Both the position numbers and the translations under genes were made by a program. From assembly GCA_017560945.1 (NCBI GenBank), contig JAFZDY010000007.1, forward strand, positions 68,307 through 132,306: a stretch of DNA of 64,000 nucleotides. Reading direction: 5' to 3'. A model generated the notes under the pieces. The model searched no databases and had not been told where the DNA came from. It saw only the letters and a list, made by a program, of their open reading frames with translations. How positions within the stretch are numbered: position 1 is the first letter of the stretch; every line of letters starts with the position of its first letter. This DNA comes from Bacteroidaceae bacterium. Its GTDB lineage: Bacteria; Bacteroidota; Bacteroidia; Bacteroidales; Bacteroidaceae. Below are positions 17,355 to 25,375 of the stretch, piece by piece.

Positions 17355-19184
17355 TTACAGTTTCAGGAGCGCTTTCTCCAATGCAGTGGCACGTTCGGGC
17401 CAAGTGTTATAGTCGTCGGCTTCGATGTTGGTGCCTTCGCCACGGGTTGCAGAAACAATCAGACGACAAGGTTTGGCCCAACCTTTGGCCGCCAAAATGT
17501 CTGCAATGGCAGCAGCGTTACCTACCTTGAACCAACTTTCGGCGGTGTGGTTCTTACCCATAACCAGGGTGATGACGGGGGCATTTTCGTCAGCATCGGG
17601 ATGACGGTATTCAGCCTTGTCGGCAGCATAGTCGTAGCTTACGATACCGTGCTTGATGTTGTCAGTGGTGTACATGTAAAATTTTCCTTGTTTGCCGTAA
17701 GAGACACTTGGCTTGAATCCCTTACAGGGAGAGAGGTACATGTTGCTGGCATCGCATACGCGAGTGCCATCCACGTTGAAGTTGTATTCAAACACGATGT
17801 CGGCAGCATTGGGGATAGTTACACTCCATACACCATCGTTGTCGCGCTCCATAGCCAAAGGCTTTTCTGAGAGTTCGCATTCCAATGTCACAACCTCAGC
17901 GTTGGGTGCTTGAATCTGGAAGGTCACGTCTGTTTCACTGAATACGGGCGATGTGATAGAGCGGGGGAATAATGCTGCCATTACGCCTGCAGTGAACTGA
18001 GCTTCTTCACCAGTTCTTGCAATGGTGGGAATAGCCTGGCTCATAACTTCTTCAGATGCTTCGGGGTTGAAGAGAAGCGGCAAGGTGAGTGACAAGAAGT
18101 ACTTGGCGTTCATCCAAGTGTGTCCGAACTTGTCGTGAGTGTATACCTTGGCATTGCGTATACCCTTTTGGTCGAGGAACTCTGTGAAGTCGCGAGAGTT
18201 ACCGAACAAGAAGTCGTCTGTGCCTACACCTGACCACAAGAGGCGAATCTTGCTATTAGTCTCTTCGGCATTTTCATAAATGCTTGTGTTGTAGGTGCCG
18301 GTAAATGAACTATATGAGCAAAGGTATGCAAACTTGTCAAGATTGCTAAGACCGTAGCCAAGACCTTGGTTACCACCACGTGAGAAACCACCGATAGCGC
18401 GACTTTCACGATCGTTGATGGTGCGGTAGTGACTTTCAATGTAAGGCATGAGGTCGTTTGTCATGTCGTTAGAGAATACATCTCCTCCGAATCCTCCCAT
18501 TCCCATACCCATTCCTCTACCGAAGCCGGGAGTTACGGGGCGCAACTTGGTGGGATTTCCGTAAGGCAATACTACAATCATCTCCTTAGCCTTTCCTTCG
18601 GCCAACAAGTTGTCGAGGATGTAGTTAACGCGACCTACCTTGTAGTAAACTTCTTCAGTATCAGTTGTACCACTGATGAGGTAGAATACGGGGTAACTCT
18701 TTTCGGTATCTGTCTGGTATGTGGGGGGGAGGTATACCAATGCGGTATTGGTGCTACCAAGACTTTCTGAGTAGTAGTGAACATATTCCATACGACCGTG
18801 GGGTACATCTTTGATGTCATGAGGCAATGAACCCTCTTTTGCAGGGATTTCCAACAAACTGTTCTTGAAACCTTCGTTGGGGAAGTATTGTTCACACATG
18901 GGGTCCATCACACTTATACCATCGACCTGGAAGCAGTAGGGGTACATGTCAGGTGCAGCAGGGCCGAGGGTTACTGTCCACAGGCCAGTTTCGCTATCAC
19001 GTGTCATTTGATTCTTACCTGCAAATTGGATGTCTACGAACACCTCTTTTGCTTTGTCATTTTTGTACTGGAATGTTACTGTTCCGTCTTCATTCACGAT
19101 GGTTGACTGATAGTCAGCCTGGCTACAACAAGTCATTGAGAGACCTACACATGCTGCGGCCAATGAGAACATAATCTTTTTCAT
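17355..19184 (-). CDS. CE1-like esterase lipoprotein with duplicated early-set domains
   Basis: The protein has 609 residues. The N-terminal signal ends in a Cys pair (about residues 19-20), a likely lipoprotein site. Domain 1 (about 28-115) is an early-set/CBM48-like beta-sandwich. Domain 2 (about 135-375) is an alpha/beta hydrolase of the feruloyl/acetyl esterase type: nucleophile Ser268 in GGFSRGG, likely acid in GTDD at 322-324, His355 in GHTW. A Gly/Met-rich loop lies at 220-235. Domain 3 (about 410-510) is a second early-set domain, then about 80 residues repeat the start of an esterase fold but stop before any nucleophile. The pattern suggests a duplicated module that lost its second catalytic half. 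Substrates are probably acylated plant glycans. Confidence 0.8.
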   Translation of the reverse strand: MKKIMFSLAAACVGLSMTCCSQADYQSTIVNEDGTVTFQYKNDKAKEVFVDIQFAGKNQMTRDSETGLWTVTLGPAAPDMYPYCFQVDGISVMDPMCEQYFPNEGFKNSLLEIPAKEGSLPHDIKDVPHGRMEYVHYYSESLGSTNTALVYLPPTYQTDTEKSYPVFYLISGTTDTEEVYYKVGRVNYILDNLLAEGKAKEMIVVLPYGNPTKLRPVTPGFGRGMGMGMGGFGGDVFSNDMTNDLMPYIESHYRTINDRESRAIGGFSRGGNQGLGYGLSNLDKFAYLCSYSSFTGTYNTSIYENAEETNSKIRLLWSGVGTDDFLFGNSRDFTEFLDQKGIRNAKVYTHDKFGHTWMNAKYFLSLTLPLLFNPEASEEVMSQAIPTIARTGEEAQFTAGVMAALFPRSITSPVFSETDVTFQIQAPNAEVVTLECELSEKPLAMERDNDGVWSVTIPNAADIVFEYNFNVDGTRVCDASNMYLSPCKGFKPSVSYGKQGKFYMYTTDNIKHGIVSYDYAADKAEYRHPDADENAPVITLVMGKNHTAESWFKVGNAAAIADILAAKGWAKPCRLIVSATRGEGTNIEADDYNTWPERATALEKALLKL

Positions 19185-19232
19185 GTTTTGTTTGGTTTGG
19201 GTTAAAAAATAGTCGTTTGATCAATAATAGCG

Positions 19233-19240
19233 CAAAGATA
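19233..19240 (-). promoter_or_regulatory. -7 element of the esterase gene
   Basis: The minus strand reads TATCTTTG about 50 bp before the ATG. The -33 element is not clear. Confidence 0.5.
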
Positions 19241-19299
19241 TATGAAAATTTCTAAACTCCTTCACATCTGAGTCATATATCTTTCCTCTATCGATATTT

Positions 19300-19956
19300 T
19301 TATCTTATAATCAGTTTTTCTATCTCCTCTGCACTTTCCACTATGTAGGTGGGCGAGTGTTGCATCAGTTCCTCTCGTGGGCGAAATCCCCATGTGACTC
19401 CAATGCTTTGCACTCCAGCATTCAAGGCGGTTTGCATATCCACGCCCGAATCACCTATGTAGATGACCTCTTCTTTCTTTATGGGGAGAAGTTGGAGAAT
19501 GTCCTCTACGATTTGTGGATGAGGCTTTACTGGTATCCCCTCACGTTGGCCAAAGATGGCCACGAAGTCGATGTGTGGGAAATAGTGTCGGATGAGTTTT
19601 TCGGTCGCACGCTGATACTTATTAGAGGCTACAGCCATTTGGATGCCAGCCATTTGCATATTCTCTAATAGTTGAGGTATACCAGGGTATGGGGTGCTGA
19701 GGTCGGCATTGTGTTCGTCGTAGTAGGGGAGGAAGTGCGCACGTATTCGTAGGATATTCTCCTCTGTGCGTGCCTCATTGGGAAGGGCACGTTCAAATAG
19801 TTTATTGATACCATTTCCTACATACATAGGGTAGTCCTCGACGGGATGTGTGGGGAAACCGCACCTTTCCAAAGCTTGATTGGTGGAAATGGCCAGGTCG
19901 GCAATGGTGTTCAGTAGTGTACCATCAAGGTCAAAGATGGCGAGACGTTTTAGCAT
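19300..19956 (-). CDS. gph: HAD-superfamily phosphatase (phosphoglycolate phosphatase-like)
   Basis: The protein has 218 residues. Motif I is FDLDGTLLNT (nucleophile in DxD at about residue 9), the cap region follows, motif II is in ASNKYQ, the motif III Lys is in VKPHP, and motif IV is GDSGVDMQTALNAG. This is the Gph/PGMB-like subfamily with a C1 cap. The likely reaction is dephosphorylation of 2-phosphoglycolate or another small phosphate ester; substrate assignment by sequence is unsafe. Confidence 0.86.
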   Translation of the reverse strand: MLKRLAIFDLDGTLLNTIADLAISTNQALERCGFPTHPVEDYPMYVGNGINKLFERALPNEARTEENILRIRAHFLPYYDEHNADLSTPYPGIPQLLENMQMAGIQMAVASNKYQRATEKLIRHYFPHIDFVAIFGQREGIPVKPHPQIVEDILQLLPIKKEEVIYIGDSGVDMQTALNAGVQSIGVTWGFRPREELMQHSPTYIVESAEEIEKLIIR

Positions 19957-20026
19957 AAGTTTTTCTGTTTACAGGATGCAAATATAGAGTAAACCTTCCT
20001 TCTTGCGACTATTTGATTGTTAAAAA

Positions 20027-20058
20027 TTTGTTTAATATTCTAAAAGATTGTATCTTTG
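20027..20058 (+). promoter_or_regulatory. promoter of the GldB-like gene
   Basis: TTTG (20027-20030), 20 nt, then TATCTTTG (20051-20058): a full match to the consensus. Confidence 0.78.
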
Positions 20059-20126
20059 TCGCCGTAATTTAACATTCTTTGTGAATGATGCAGGTCGTTG
20101 AAGGCCTCCTCATCACGATTATGAGT

Positions 20127-21140
20127 ATGCGAAGCAGAGTTAGTTTCCTTTTGGTGCCAGTGTTTGTTTGTCTGGCTTTTGTTACATGCCAATGGTCGTT
20201 GGACTATGGTATGGGGGGAGATATGTCTACTGACGTAAAGGTGCATCGCTATGACAAGTTGTTGGACGAGTATATTTCGTTGAATAGTTTTTCAGCCCTT
20301 CAGAAGATGGGCTCTGAATACCCTCAGGAGACTAAGTTCTTGATTGAGGATGTCCTGTCCATTGGTTCGGTGAGTGATGATAATATCAATCTTCGTTTGC
20401 GCGAGTACTACTCCGATACCATCCTTAGACGTTTGTATCGCGATGCTATGGCTAAGTATCAGGATATGAGCCATATCGAGCGTGACTTTACTCGAGCTTT
20501 CAAGCGCTTGAAGCGCGAACTTCCCCACATGAATGTCCCCCGTGTATATGCTCAGATATCTGCTCTCAATCAATCGGTGGTGGTGGGCGATAGCATTCTC
20601 GGGTTCAGCCTTGACAAGTATATGGGAGCCGATTATCCCCTCTATCGCCACTTCTATTACTCCTATCAGTGTCGTACTATGTCGCCCGAGCGCATTGTGC
20701 CCGATTGCATGGCCTTCTATCTGTTGAGCGAGTACCCCTTCCCATGGGAGTGGCATCGTACATTGCTCGATCAGATTCTCCATCGAGGTAAGATTCATTG
20801 GGTCGTAGCACAAATATTGGGTTACGAGACATTGGAGGAGGAATTGGGCTATACCCTTGAAGAGGGCAATTGGTGTCGCGAACGTCGCGAGCACATTTGG
20901 CAATACCTCGTAGAGTCGGGACAATTGCACTCTACCGACCCCATGTTGGTGGATGTCTACCTACAACCTGCCGAGTGTACCTATCCGTTGGGTGTTGACT
21001 CTCCAGGTGAGGTAGGTGTGTGGTTGGGGCTTCAACTCATCGACGAGTTTATGGCCAAGAATAAGAATATGGGTATTGCCGACCTGTTACGCGAAACGGA
21101 CTATCGCTCCATCTTGAAGAGCTTGCGATTGCCTTATTGA
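20127..21140 (+). CDS. GldB-related lipoprotein
   Basis: About 337 residues from ATG 20127; ATGs at 20085 and 20121 lie in frame upstream but would precede the signal peptide with a non-hydrophobic extension. The signal runs to a lipobox Cys at about residue 21 (AFVTC). The body resembles the GldB family known from gliding Bacteroidota: a metal-peptidase-like region, and near the end GEVGVWLGLQLIDEFMAKN, which matches GldB's conserved C-terminal helix. Non-gliding Bacteroidales keep such homologs with unknown function. It is followed by an rsmI-type gene in the same direction. Confidence 0.72.
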   Translation: MRSRVSFLLVPVFVCLAFVTCQWSLDYGMGGDMSTDVKVHRYDKLLDEYISLNSFSALQKMGSEYPQETKFLIEDVLSIGSVSDDNINLRLREYYSDTILRRLYRDAMAKYQDMSHIERDFTRAFKRLKRELPHMNVPRVYAQISALNQSVVVGDSILGFSLDKYMGADYPLYRHFYYSYQCRTMSPERIVPDCMAFYLLSEYPFPWEWHRTLLDQILHRGKIHWVVAQILGYETLEEELGYTLEEGNWCRERREHIWQYLVESGQLHSTDPMLVDVYLQPAECTYPLGVDSPGEVGVWLGLQLIDEFMAKNKNMGIADLLRETDYRSILKSLRLPY

Positions 21141-21219
21141 GTGGTGCTGTCTCGTTTTCTTCAACTTCTTCCTCAGTTAATTCATCATTTAGAATTCATA
21201 ATTCATAATTCACAATAGC

Positions 21220-21927
21220 ATGTCCCCCGCTCTTTACCTTATACCCGTCACATTGGGTGATACTCCGTTGGATAAGGTACTTCCTGCATATAACAAGGAG
21301 GTTATCCTTCAAATCAAGCATTTCATAGTAGAAGAGGTGCGTACGGCTCGTCGTTTTTTGAAGAAGGTCGAGTCTTCGATTGATATAGATTCTCTTACAT
21401 TCTATCCCTTGAACAAGCATACCCAAGCGACCGACATTGCAGGTTATCTGAAACCTTTGATGGCGGGTGAGCCGATGGGCGTCATCTCCGAAGCGGGATG
21501 CCCGGCCGTAGCCGATCCTGGTGCCGATGTGGTGGCCATTGCTCAGCGTCGTGGGTTGAAGGTGGTACCCCTTGTAGGTCCTTCTTCCATACTCCTGTCC
21601 GTCATGGCTTCGGGCTTCAATGGTCAGAGTTTTGCCTTTCATGGTTATTTGCCTATCGAACAGGGCGAGCGTACCAAGCGCATCAAGATGTTGGAACAAC
21701 GTTCCTATGCCGAGAATCAGACACAACTCTTCATCGAGACTCCCTATCGCAATCGTCGTTTGTTGGAGGAGTTGATTCAAACTTGTCGTCCACAAACGCG
21801 CCTCTGCATTGCTTGCAATGTGACGTGTGAAGACGAATACATCTGTACCAAGAGTATGAAGGAATGGAAAGGGCACCTTCCCGATTTGGAAAAGCGCCCT
21901 TGCATATTCCTTATATATAAAGGGTGA
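21220..21927 (+). CDS. RsmI-type SAM-dependent methyltransferase (tetrapyrrole methylase fold)
   Basis: The protein has 235 residues. The tetrapyrrole-methylase fold is seen in LYLIPVTLGD, the SEAGCPAVADPGADVV motif (about residues 90-105) and LVGPSSILLSVMASGFNGQSFAFHGYLP. RsmI methylates the 2'-O of C1402 in 16S rRNA. This short variant, starting MSPALYLIPVTLG and lacking the usual GNLxD, is common in Bacteroidales and may be a paralog with another target. The stop codon TGA runs directly into the 7-bp repeat array. Confidence 0.8.
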   Translation: MSPALYLIPVTLGDTPLDKVLPAYNKEVILQIKHFIVEEVRTARRFLKKVESSIDIDSLTFYPLNKHTQATDIAGYLKPLMAGEPMGVISEAGCPAVADPGADVVAIAQRRGLKVVPLVGPSSILLSVMASGFNGQSFAFHGYLPIEQGERTKRIKMLEQRSYAENQTQLFIETPYRNRRLLEELIQTCRPQTRLCIACNVTCEDEYICTKSMKEWKGHLPDLEKRPCIFLIYKG

Positions 21928-22172
21928 CGAGTTACGAGCTACAAGTTACAAGCTACGAGTTACAAGCTACGAGTTACAAGCTACAAGTGACGAGTTACGA
22001 GCTACAAGCTACAAATTACAAGCTACGAGTTACAAGCTACAAGTGACGAGTTACGAGCTACAAGCTACAAATTACAAGCTACAAGCTACGAGTTACGAGC
22101 TACGAGTTACAAGCTACAAGTTACAAGTTACAAATTACGAGTTACAAGCTATGAGTTGCGAGTTGTAAGTGA
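21925..22172 (+). repeat. 7-bp-unit tandem array (consensus TACRAGY)
   Basis: About 33-35 head-to-tail 7-bp words, mostly TACGAGT, TACAAGC, TACAAGT, TACGAGC and TACAAAT. A higher-order block of several units occurs twice (around 21966-22021 and 22022-22077). It begins at the methyltransferase stop codon and decays at its right end (TATGAGT, TGCGAGT, TGTAAGT). A short inverted copy follows at 22197-22230. Confidence 0.92.
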
Positions 22173-22196
22173 TACAATTCATTCCGAAAGGTTCTT

Positions 22197-22230
22197 GTCA
22201 CTCGTAGCTCGTAGCTATTCACTAGTTACT
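22197..22230 (-). repeat. inverted copy of the 7-bp words overlapping the DPP4 gene end
   Basis: The words appear as reverse complements here (TCGTAGC TCGTAGC). This stretch can pair with the array to form a long stem. Its right end overlaps the stop codon of the dipeptidyl peptidase gene. Confidence 0.75.
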
Positions 22231-24433
22231 CTTTCAAATGCTCCTTGAAGTGCTTCGTCACGCGTGTGAACAGGTGGTGACGAGTCTTTCCGCCAAAGAT
22301 GCTATGGTTGCGGTTGGTGTACACTTGCATGTCAAATTGCTTGTCGGCTTGTACAAGGGCTTCAGTGTACTCGGCCATGTTGCGGAAGTGTACGTTGTCG
22401 TCGGCCATACCATGAATAAGCAATAGTTCTCCACTCAGTTTGTCCACGTGCGCCATAGCCGAACCCTGCTCGTATCCCTCGCCATTTTCTTTGGGAGTGC
22501 GCATATAGCGTTCGGTATAAACGGTGTCGTAGTACTTCCAACTTGTGGGTGCGGCTACGGCTACGCCGGCCTTGAAGACGGGGCGTCCTTCACTCATCGA
22601 CATCAGTGTGTTGAATCCTCCGTAACTCCATCCCCATATTCCGATGTTGTCCTTGTCCACATAGGGGAGAGTACCTAACCACAGGGCTGTTTCTACCTGA
22701 TCCTTGCTCTCCTTGATGCCTAAGTTCAAGTAGGTACATTTCTCAAATTCGGCTCCGCGTCCGCCAGTACCGCGTCCGTCCACGCATACCACGATGAATC
22801 CTTCGCCTGCCCAGTATGACTCTAACAATCCTCCATCGCGAAGGAATCCCATGCCCCAACTATCTTTAACCTCTTGTGAGCCAGGTCCTGAGTATTGATA
22901 CATGATGACGGGGTATCTCTTTGATGCATCGAAGTCAACAGGTTTCACCATCCATCCGTTCAGCATGGTGCCATCGGGGAGGGGTACACTGATGAGTTCC
23001 TTTTGTCCTACGGCACGTGTGGCCAGTTTGTCCTTCAGTGCCTGGTTGTCTACCAATGTTTTCAGTGTCTTACCCGTATTGTCGCGCAAGGTCACCACAT
23101 AAGGTGTCTGCATATTGCTATAAGTGTTCATGAAGTGGCTGAAGGTGGTGCTGAAGATGGCGCTATTTACACCCTTTTCGGGTGTCAGGCAGGTCTTGCG
23201 TCCCTTGGAGTCTATCTTGTATACGGCAGTGCGTAGGGGCGAACCTTCGTTGCTCTCGTAGTAGAAGGTGCCTGTTTTCTCGTCCCATCCGATGAAGTTT
23301 GTCACCTCAAATTCTCCACTTGTTACCTGGCGCACGAGGTTTCCTCCCAAGGTGTACCAGTAGAGGTGGTTGTATCCGTCACGTTCACTTTGCAGGGCAA
23401 TGTGGTTGGGATAGAACTGTATTTGGTCATATGCCTCGGTATTGATGTATTGAGGTGCTTCGTCGCGAATGATGAGTTTGCACACGGTGCTACGTGAGTT
23501 GGCCATGTAGATGTCCATGCGATTTTGGTGACGGTTCAGGGTGATGATGGCCAGTTCGTCGGGGTTGGCTGTGAACTTGATGCGGGGTATGTATCCGTCA
23601 GCATCCAGGGGCACCTGCATCTGGCGTGTTACACGGCTCTTGATGTCAAAGGTGTGTACCGTGGGTACCGAGTTCTTCATACCTGCGATGGGGTACTTGT
23701 AGGTGTATGCGCCTGGATAGTCGGCATACTGCTGTTGCTCGGGCATCAATCCCTTGAACAGGGGGAAACTATATTGCGGCACTTCGCGTTCGTCGAAGCG
23801 GATATAGGCCAACATCTTGCTATCGGCACTGAAGTCGAAGGCGCGGGCGTACCCAAACTCTTCCTCGTTCACCCAGTCGGGGATACCGTTCAGCACCTCG
23901 TTGAACTTTCCGTCGGTGGTCACTTGCGACTCGCTATTGTCGAACAATAGTTTCACTAAGAAAAGGTTATTGTCGCGCACAAAGGCTATGAGGTTTCCGT
24001 CAGGAGAAAAGAGGGGTACTTGTTGAGGTCCTCCCTCGCTCAGGGGAGTCAGTGTATTGTTCTTCACCGTGTAGATGTAGTACTCGGCGGTGAATGAGTG
24101 GCGATAGATGGAGACGGTGTTCGTCTGAATCAGTATTTTGTCCTCCTTGGGCGACATGATGTAACCCTCCACGCTCCTTAGATTGTGGTTGCGGGCCGTC
24201 TCTACATCAAATATTACACCTGCCTCTTCGCCAGTCTTGAACGAGTACTTCACGATGCGTTTTCCATCGGGACTTATCTGTGCATAGTGTTGTCCATCTG
24301 CCAAGGGGTTCACACCATTGATGCGTGTAGCGCGGAAAGTGCTGCTGGTCACCTCTTCCAGCGTAGGGGCTGTTTGTGCAATACCTGCAAACATTGTCAG
24401 GCATAGCGAGACAAGTAAAAAGATTCTTTTCAT
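22226..24433 (-). CDS. dipeptidyl peptidase IV-type serine peptidase (S9B)
   Basis: The protein has 735 residues and a signal peptide ending near AGIAQ (residue 20). The N-terminal half is a beta-propeller; the EEEFG segment (about residue 190) carries the Glu pair that binds the substrate amino terminus. The C-terminal alpha/beta hydrolase has Ser603 in GWSYGG, the Asp in GMADDNVH (about 678) and His710 in NRNHS. It removes X-Pro or X-Ala dipeptides from peptides in the periplasm. It is monocistronic with a full-consensus promoter. Confidence 0.93.
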   Translation of the reverse strand: MKRIFLLVSLCLTMFAGIAQTAPTLEEVTSSTFRATRINGVNPLADGQHYAQISPDGKRIVKYSFKTGEEAGVIFDVETARNHNLRSVEGYIMSPKEDKILIQTNTVSIYRHSFTAEYYIYTVKNNTLTPLSEGGPQQVPLFSPDGNLIAFVRDNNLFLVKLLFDNSESQVTTDGKFNEVLNGIPDWVNEEEFGYARAFDFSADSKMLAYIRFDEREVPQYSFPLFKGLMPEQQQYADYPGAYTYKYPIAGMKNSVPTVHTFDIKSRVTRQMQVPLDADGYIPRIKFTANPDELAIITLNRHQNRMDIYMANSRSTVCKLIIRDEAPQYINTEAYDQIQFYPNHIALQSERDGYNHLYWYTLGGNLVRQVTSGEFEVTNFIGWDEKTGTFYYESNEGSPLRTAVYKIDSKGRKTCLTPEKGVNSAIFSTTFSHFMNTYSNMQTPYVVTLRDNTGKTLKTLVDNQALKDKLATRAVGQKELISVPLPDGTMLNGWMVKPVDFDASKRYPVIMYQYSGPGSQEVKDSWGMGFLRDGGLLESYWAGEGFIVVCVDGRGTGGRGAEFEKCTYLNLGIKESKDQVETALWLGTLPYVDKDNIGIWGWSYGGFNTLMSMSEGRPVFKAGVAVAAPTSWKYYDTVYTERYMRTPKENGEGYEQGSAMAHVDKLSGELLLIHGMADDNVHFRNMAEYTEALVQADKQFDMQVYTNRNHSIFGGKTRHHLFTRVTKHFKEHLKE

Positions 24434-24523
24434 TGTACGTTGCTTATTCCTTATTTATATATATAGGGGAGGGTGAAAGGGTGAATGTCGCTTACCTCCT
24501 TTTCTCTCCATTCATTATGACCG

Positions 24524-24554
24524 CAAAGGTAAGGTTTTAAATTCATTCCTACAA
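24524..24554 (-). promoter_or_regulatory. promoter of the DPP4-type gene
   Basis: The minus strand has TTG (24554-24552), 20 nt, then TACCTTTG (24531-24524). Confidence 0.8.
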
Positions 24555-24860
24555 CATTGTACTTTATTCTTTCTGAAATTAGGAGGGTAGATTATACGTT
24601 TTAAACCTGCAAGGGTTGCATTATGTATACACTTGTTCTTTGTTTTTTAGTTATAGATCGACTTGCACTTACATTTTGATATTTTCTCGTTTGTATAAAA
24701 GAGGTTGTTTGGTGCATATTTATACAAACTAAGCCCCTGTTTGTATATAAACATGCAGAATATGCGCCCTTTTTAGGCTATTCATTTTCAATATTTCGCA
24801 CCATCTACGAGCGAAAAATGGGAAAAGTGAGCCGAAAAGTAGCGTTTCCCCTTTAGTCCG

Positions 24861-24971
24861 ATAGCCATTCTTCCTGAGACGGATGGCCATCGGTGCAATA
24901 CACAAATGGCCATTTGTCTCGACTCCGATGGCCATCGAACTCCAGATGAATGGCCATCGGACAACACATGG
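24861..24971. repeat. array of five ATGGCCAT palindromes at 22-bp period
   Basis: ATAGCCAT (24861), then ATGGCCAT at 24883, 24906, 24928 and 24950: steps of 22, 23, 22 and 22 bp. The 14-15 bp between cores differ from unit to unit, except that a core is often preceded by G or A and followed by CGG, CGA or TTG. Confidence 0.88.
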
Positions 24972-25106
24972 TCGGTGCTTCGGTCCTAAGTCACACCCTT
25001 TTCTCTTCTTCAAGGGACGAAATTAGCGCATAGATTTTGCGTGTTTTGAGTGACGCACTTTCTTGTATGTTCTGTAATACAGTGGTTTATTTCGATATAT
25101 TGCCTT

Positions 25107-25160
25107 GAGAATCGCATATTTTCGTACAAAACTCCCTTTGGATGGAAATACGCGATTCTC
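25107..25160. repeat. long imperfect inverted repeat upstream of the ABC operon
   Basis: GAGAATCGC (25107-25115) pairs with GCGATTCTC (25152-25160). After one mismatch, TATTT/AAATA extends the stem to about 15 bp around a 24-nt loop. Confidence 0.6.
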
Positions 25161-25281
25161 GCGACTAAAATATACAATTTGACATTTTGTCAAGTTCTGG
25201 ATGCCTTGCTTACTTTAAACTACTTTTTCTTGGCCATATATTTGCGAAATCTTAATAGATATTAAATATTTGCACACCTTC

Positions 25282-25312
25282 TTGGTTGTATGATCGAAAG
25301 TGTATAGTTTTG
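25282..25312 (+). promoter_or_regulatory. promoter of the ABC transporter operon
   Basis: TTGG (25282-25285), 19-20 nt, then TAGTTTTG (25305-25312), which fits TAnnTTTG. Confidence 0.78.
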
Positions 25313-25314
25313 CA

Positions 25315-25336
25315 GTGTACTATTGAAGTAGTACAC
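25315..25336 (+). promoter_or_regulatory. palindromic operator at the ABC operon transcription start
   Basis: GTGTACTA, a 6-nt spacer, then TAGTACAC: perfect 8-bp arms, 2 bp after the -7 box and so over the expected transcription start. The operon encodes its own GntR-type regulator (27958-28311), the obvious binder. Confidence 0.78.
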
Positions 25337-25375
25337 CTAAAAGAATATATTAACCACTTAAAAAACAAAAGAACT

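Larger units (their letters stand above)
24555..25281. other. gene-free region between DPP4 and the ABC operon
   Basis: There is no credible gene. The only long frame (24729-25013, minus) crosses the palindrome array and looks spurious. The stretch holds the 22-bp-period palindrome array (24861-24971) and a 15-bp imperfect stem (25107-25160). The rest is AT-rich without recognisable features. Confidence 0.65.

Noticed and set aside
24861-24971. CRISPR array
   Set aside because: The repeated cores are only 8 bp and the spacers 14-15 bp; no cas gene is near. The same applies to the 37179-37310 array.
24729-25013. 94-residue reading frame on the minus strand
   Set aside because: It crosses the palindrome array and owes its length to the lack of stops in the repeat; composition is unlike neighbouring proteins and no promoter precedes it.
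25286-25375. Extended start of the ABC ATPase
   Set aside because: The extension lies over promoter, transcription start and operator, and the family starts at MEVKNVSFGY.
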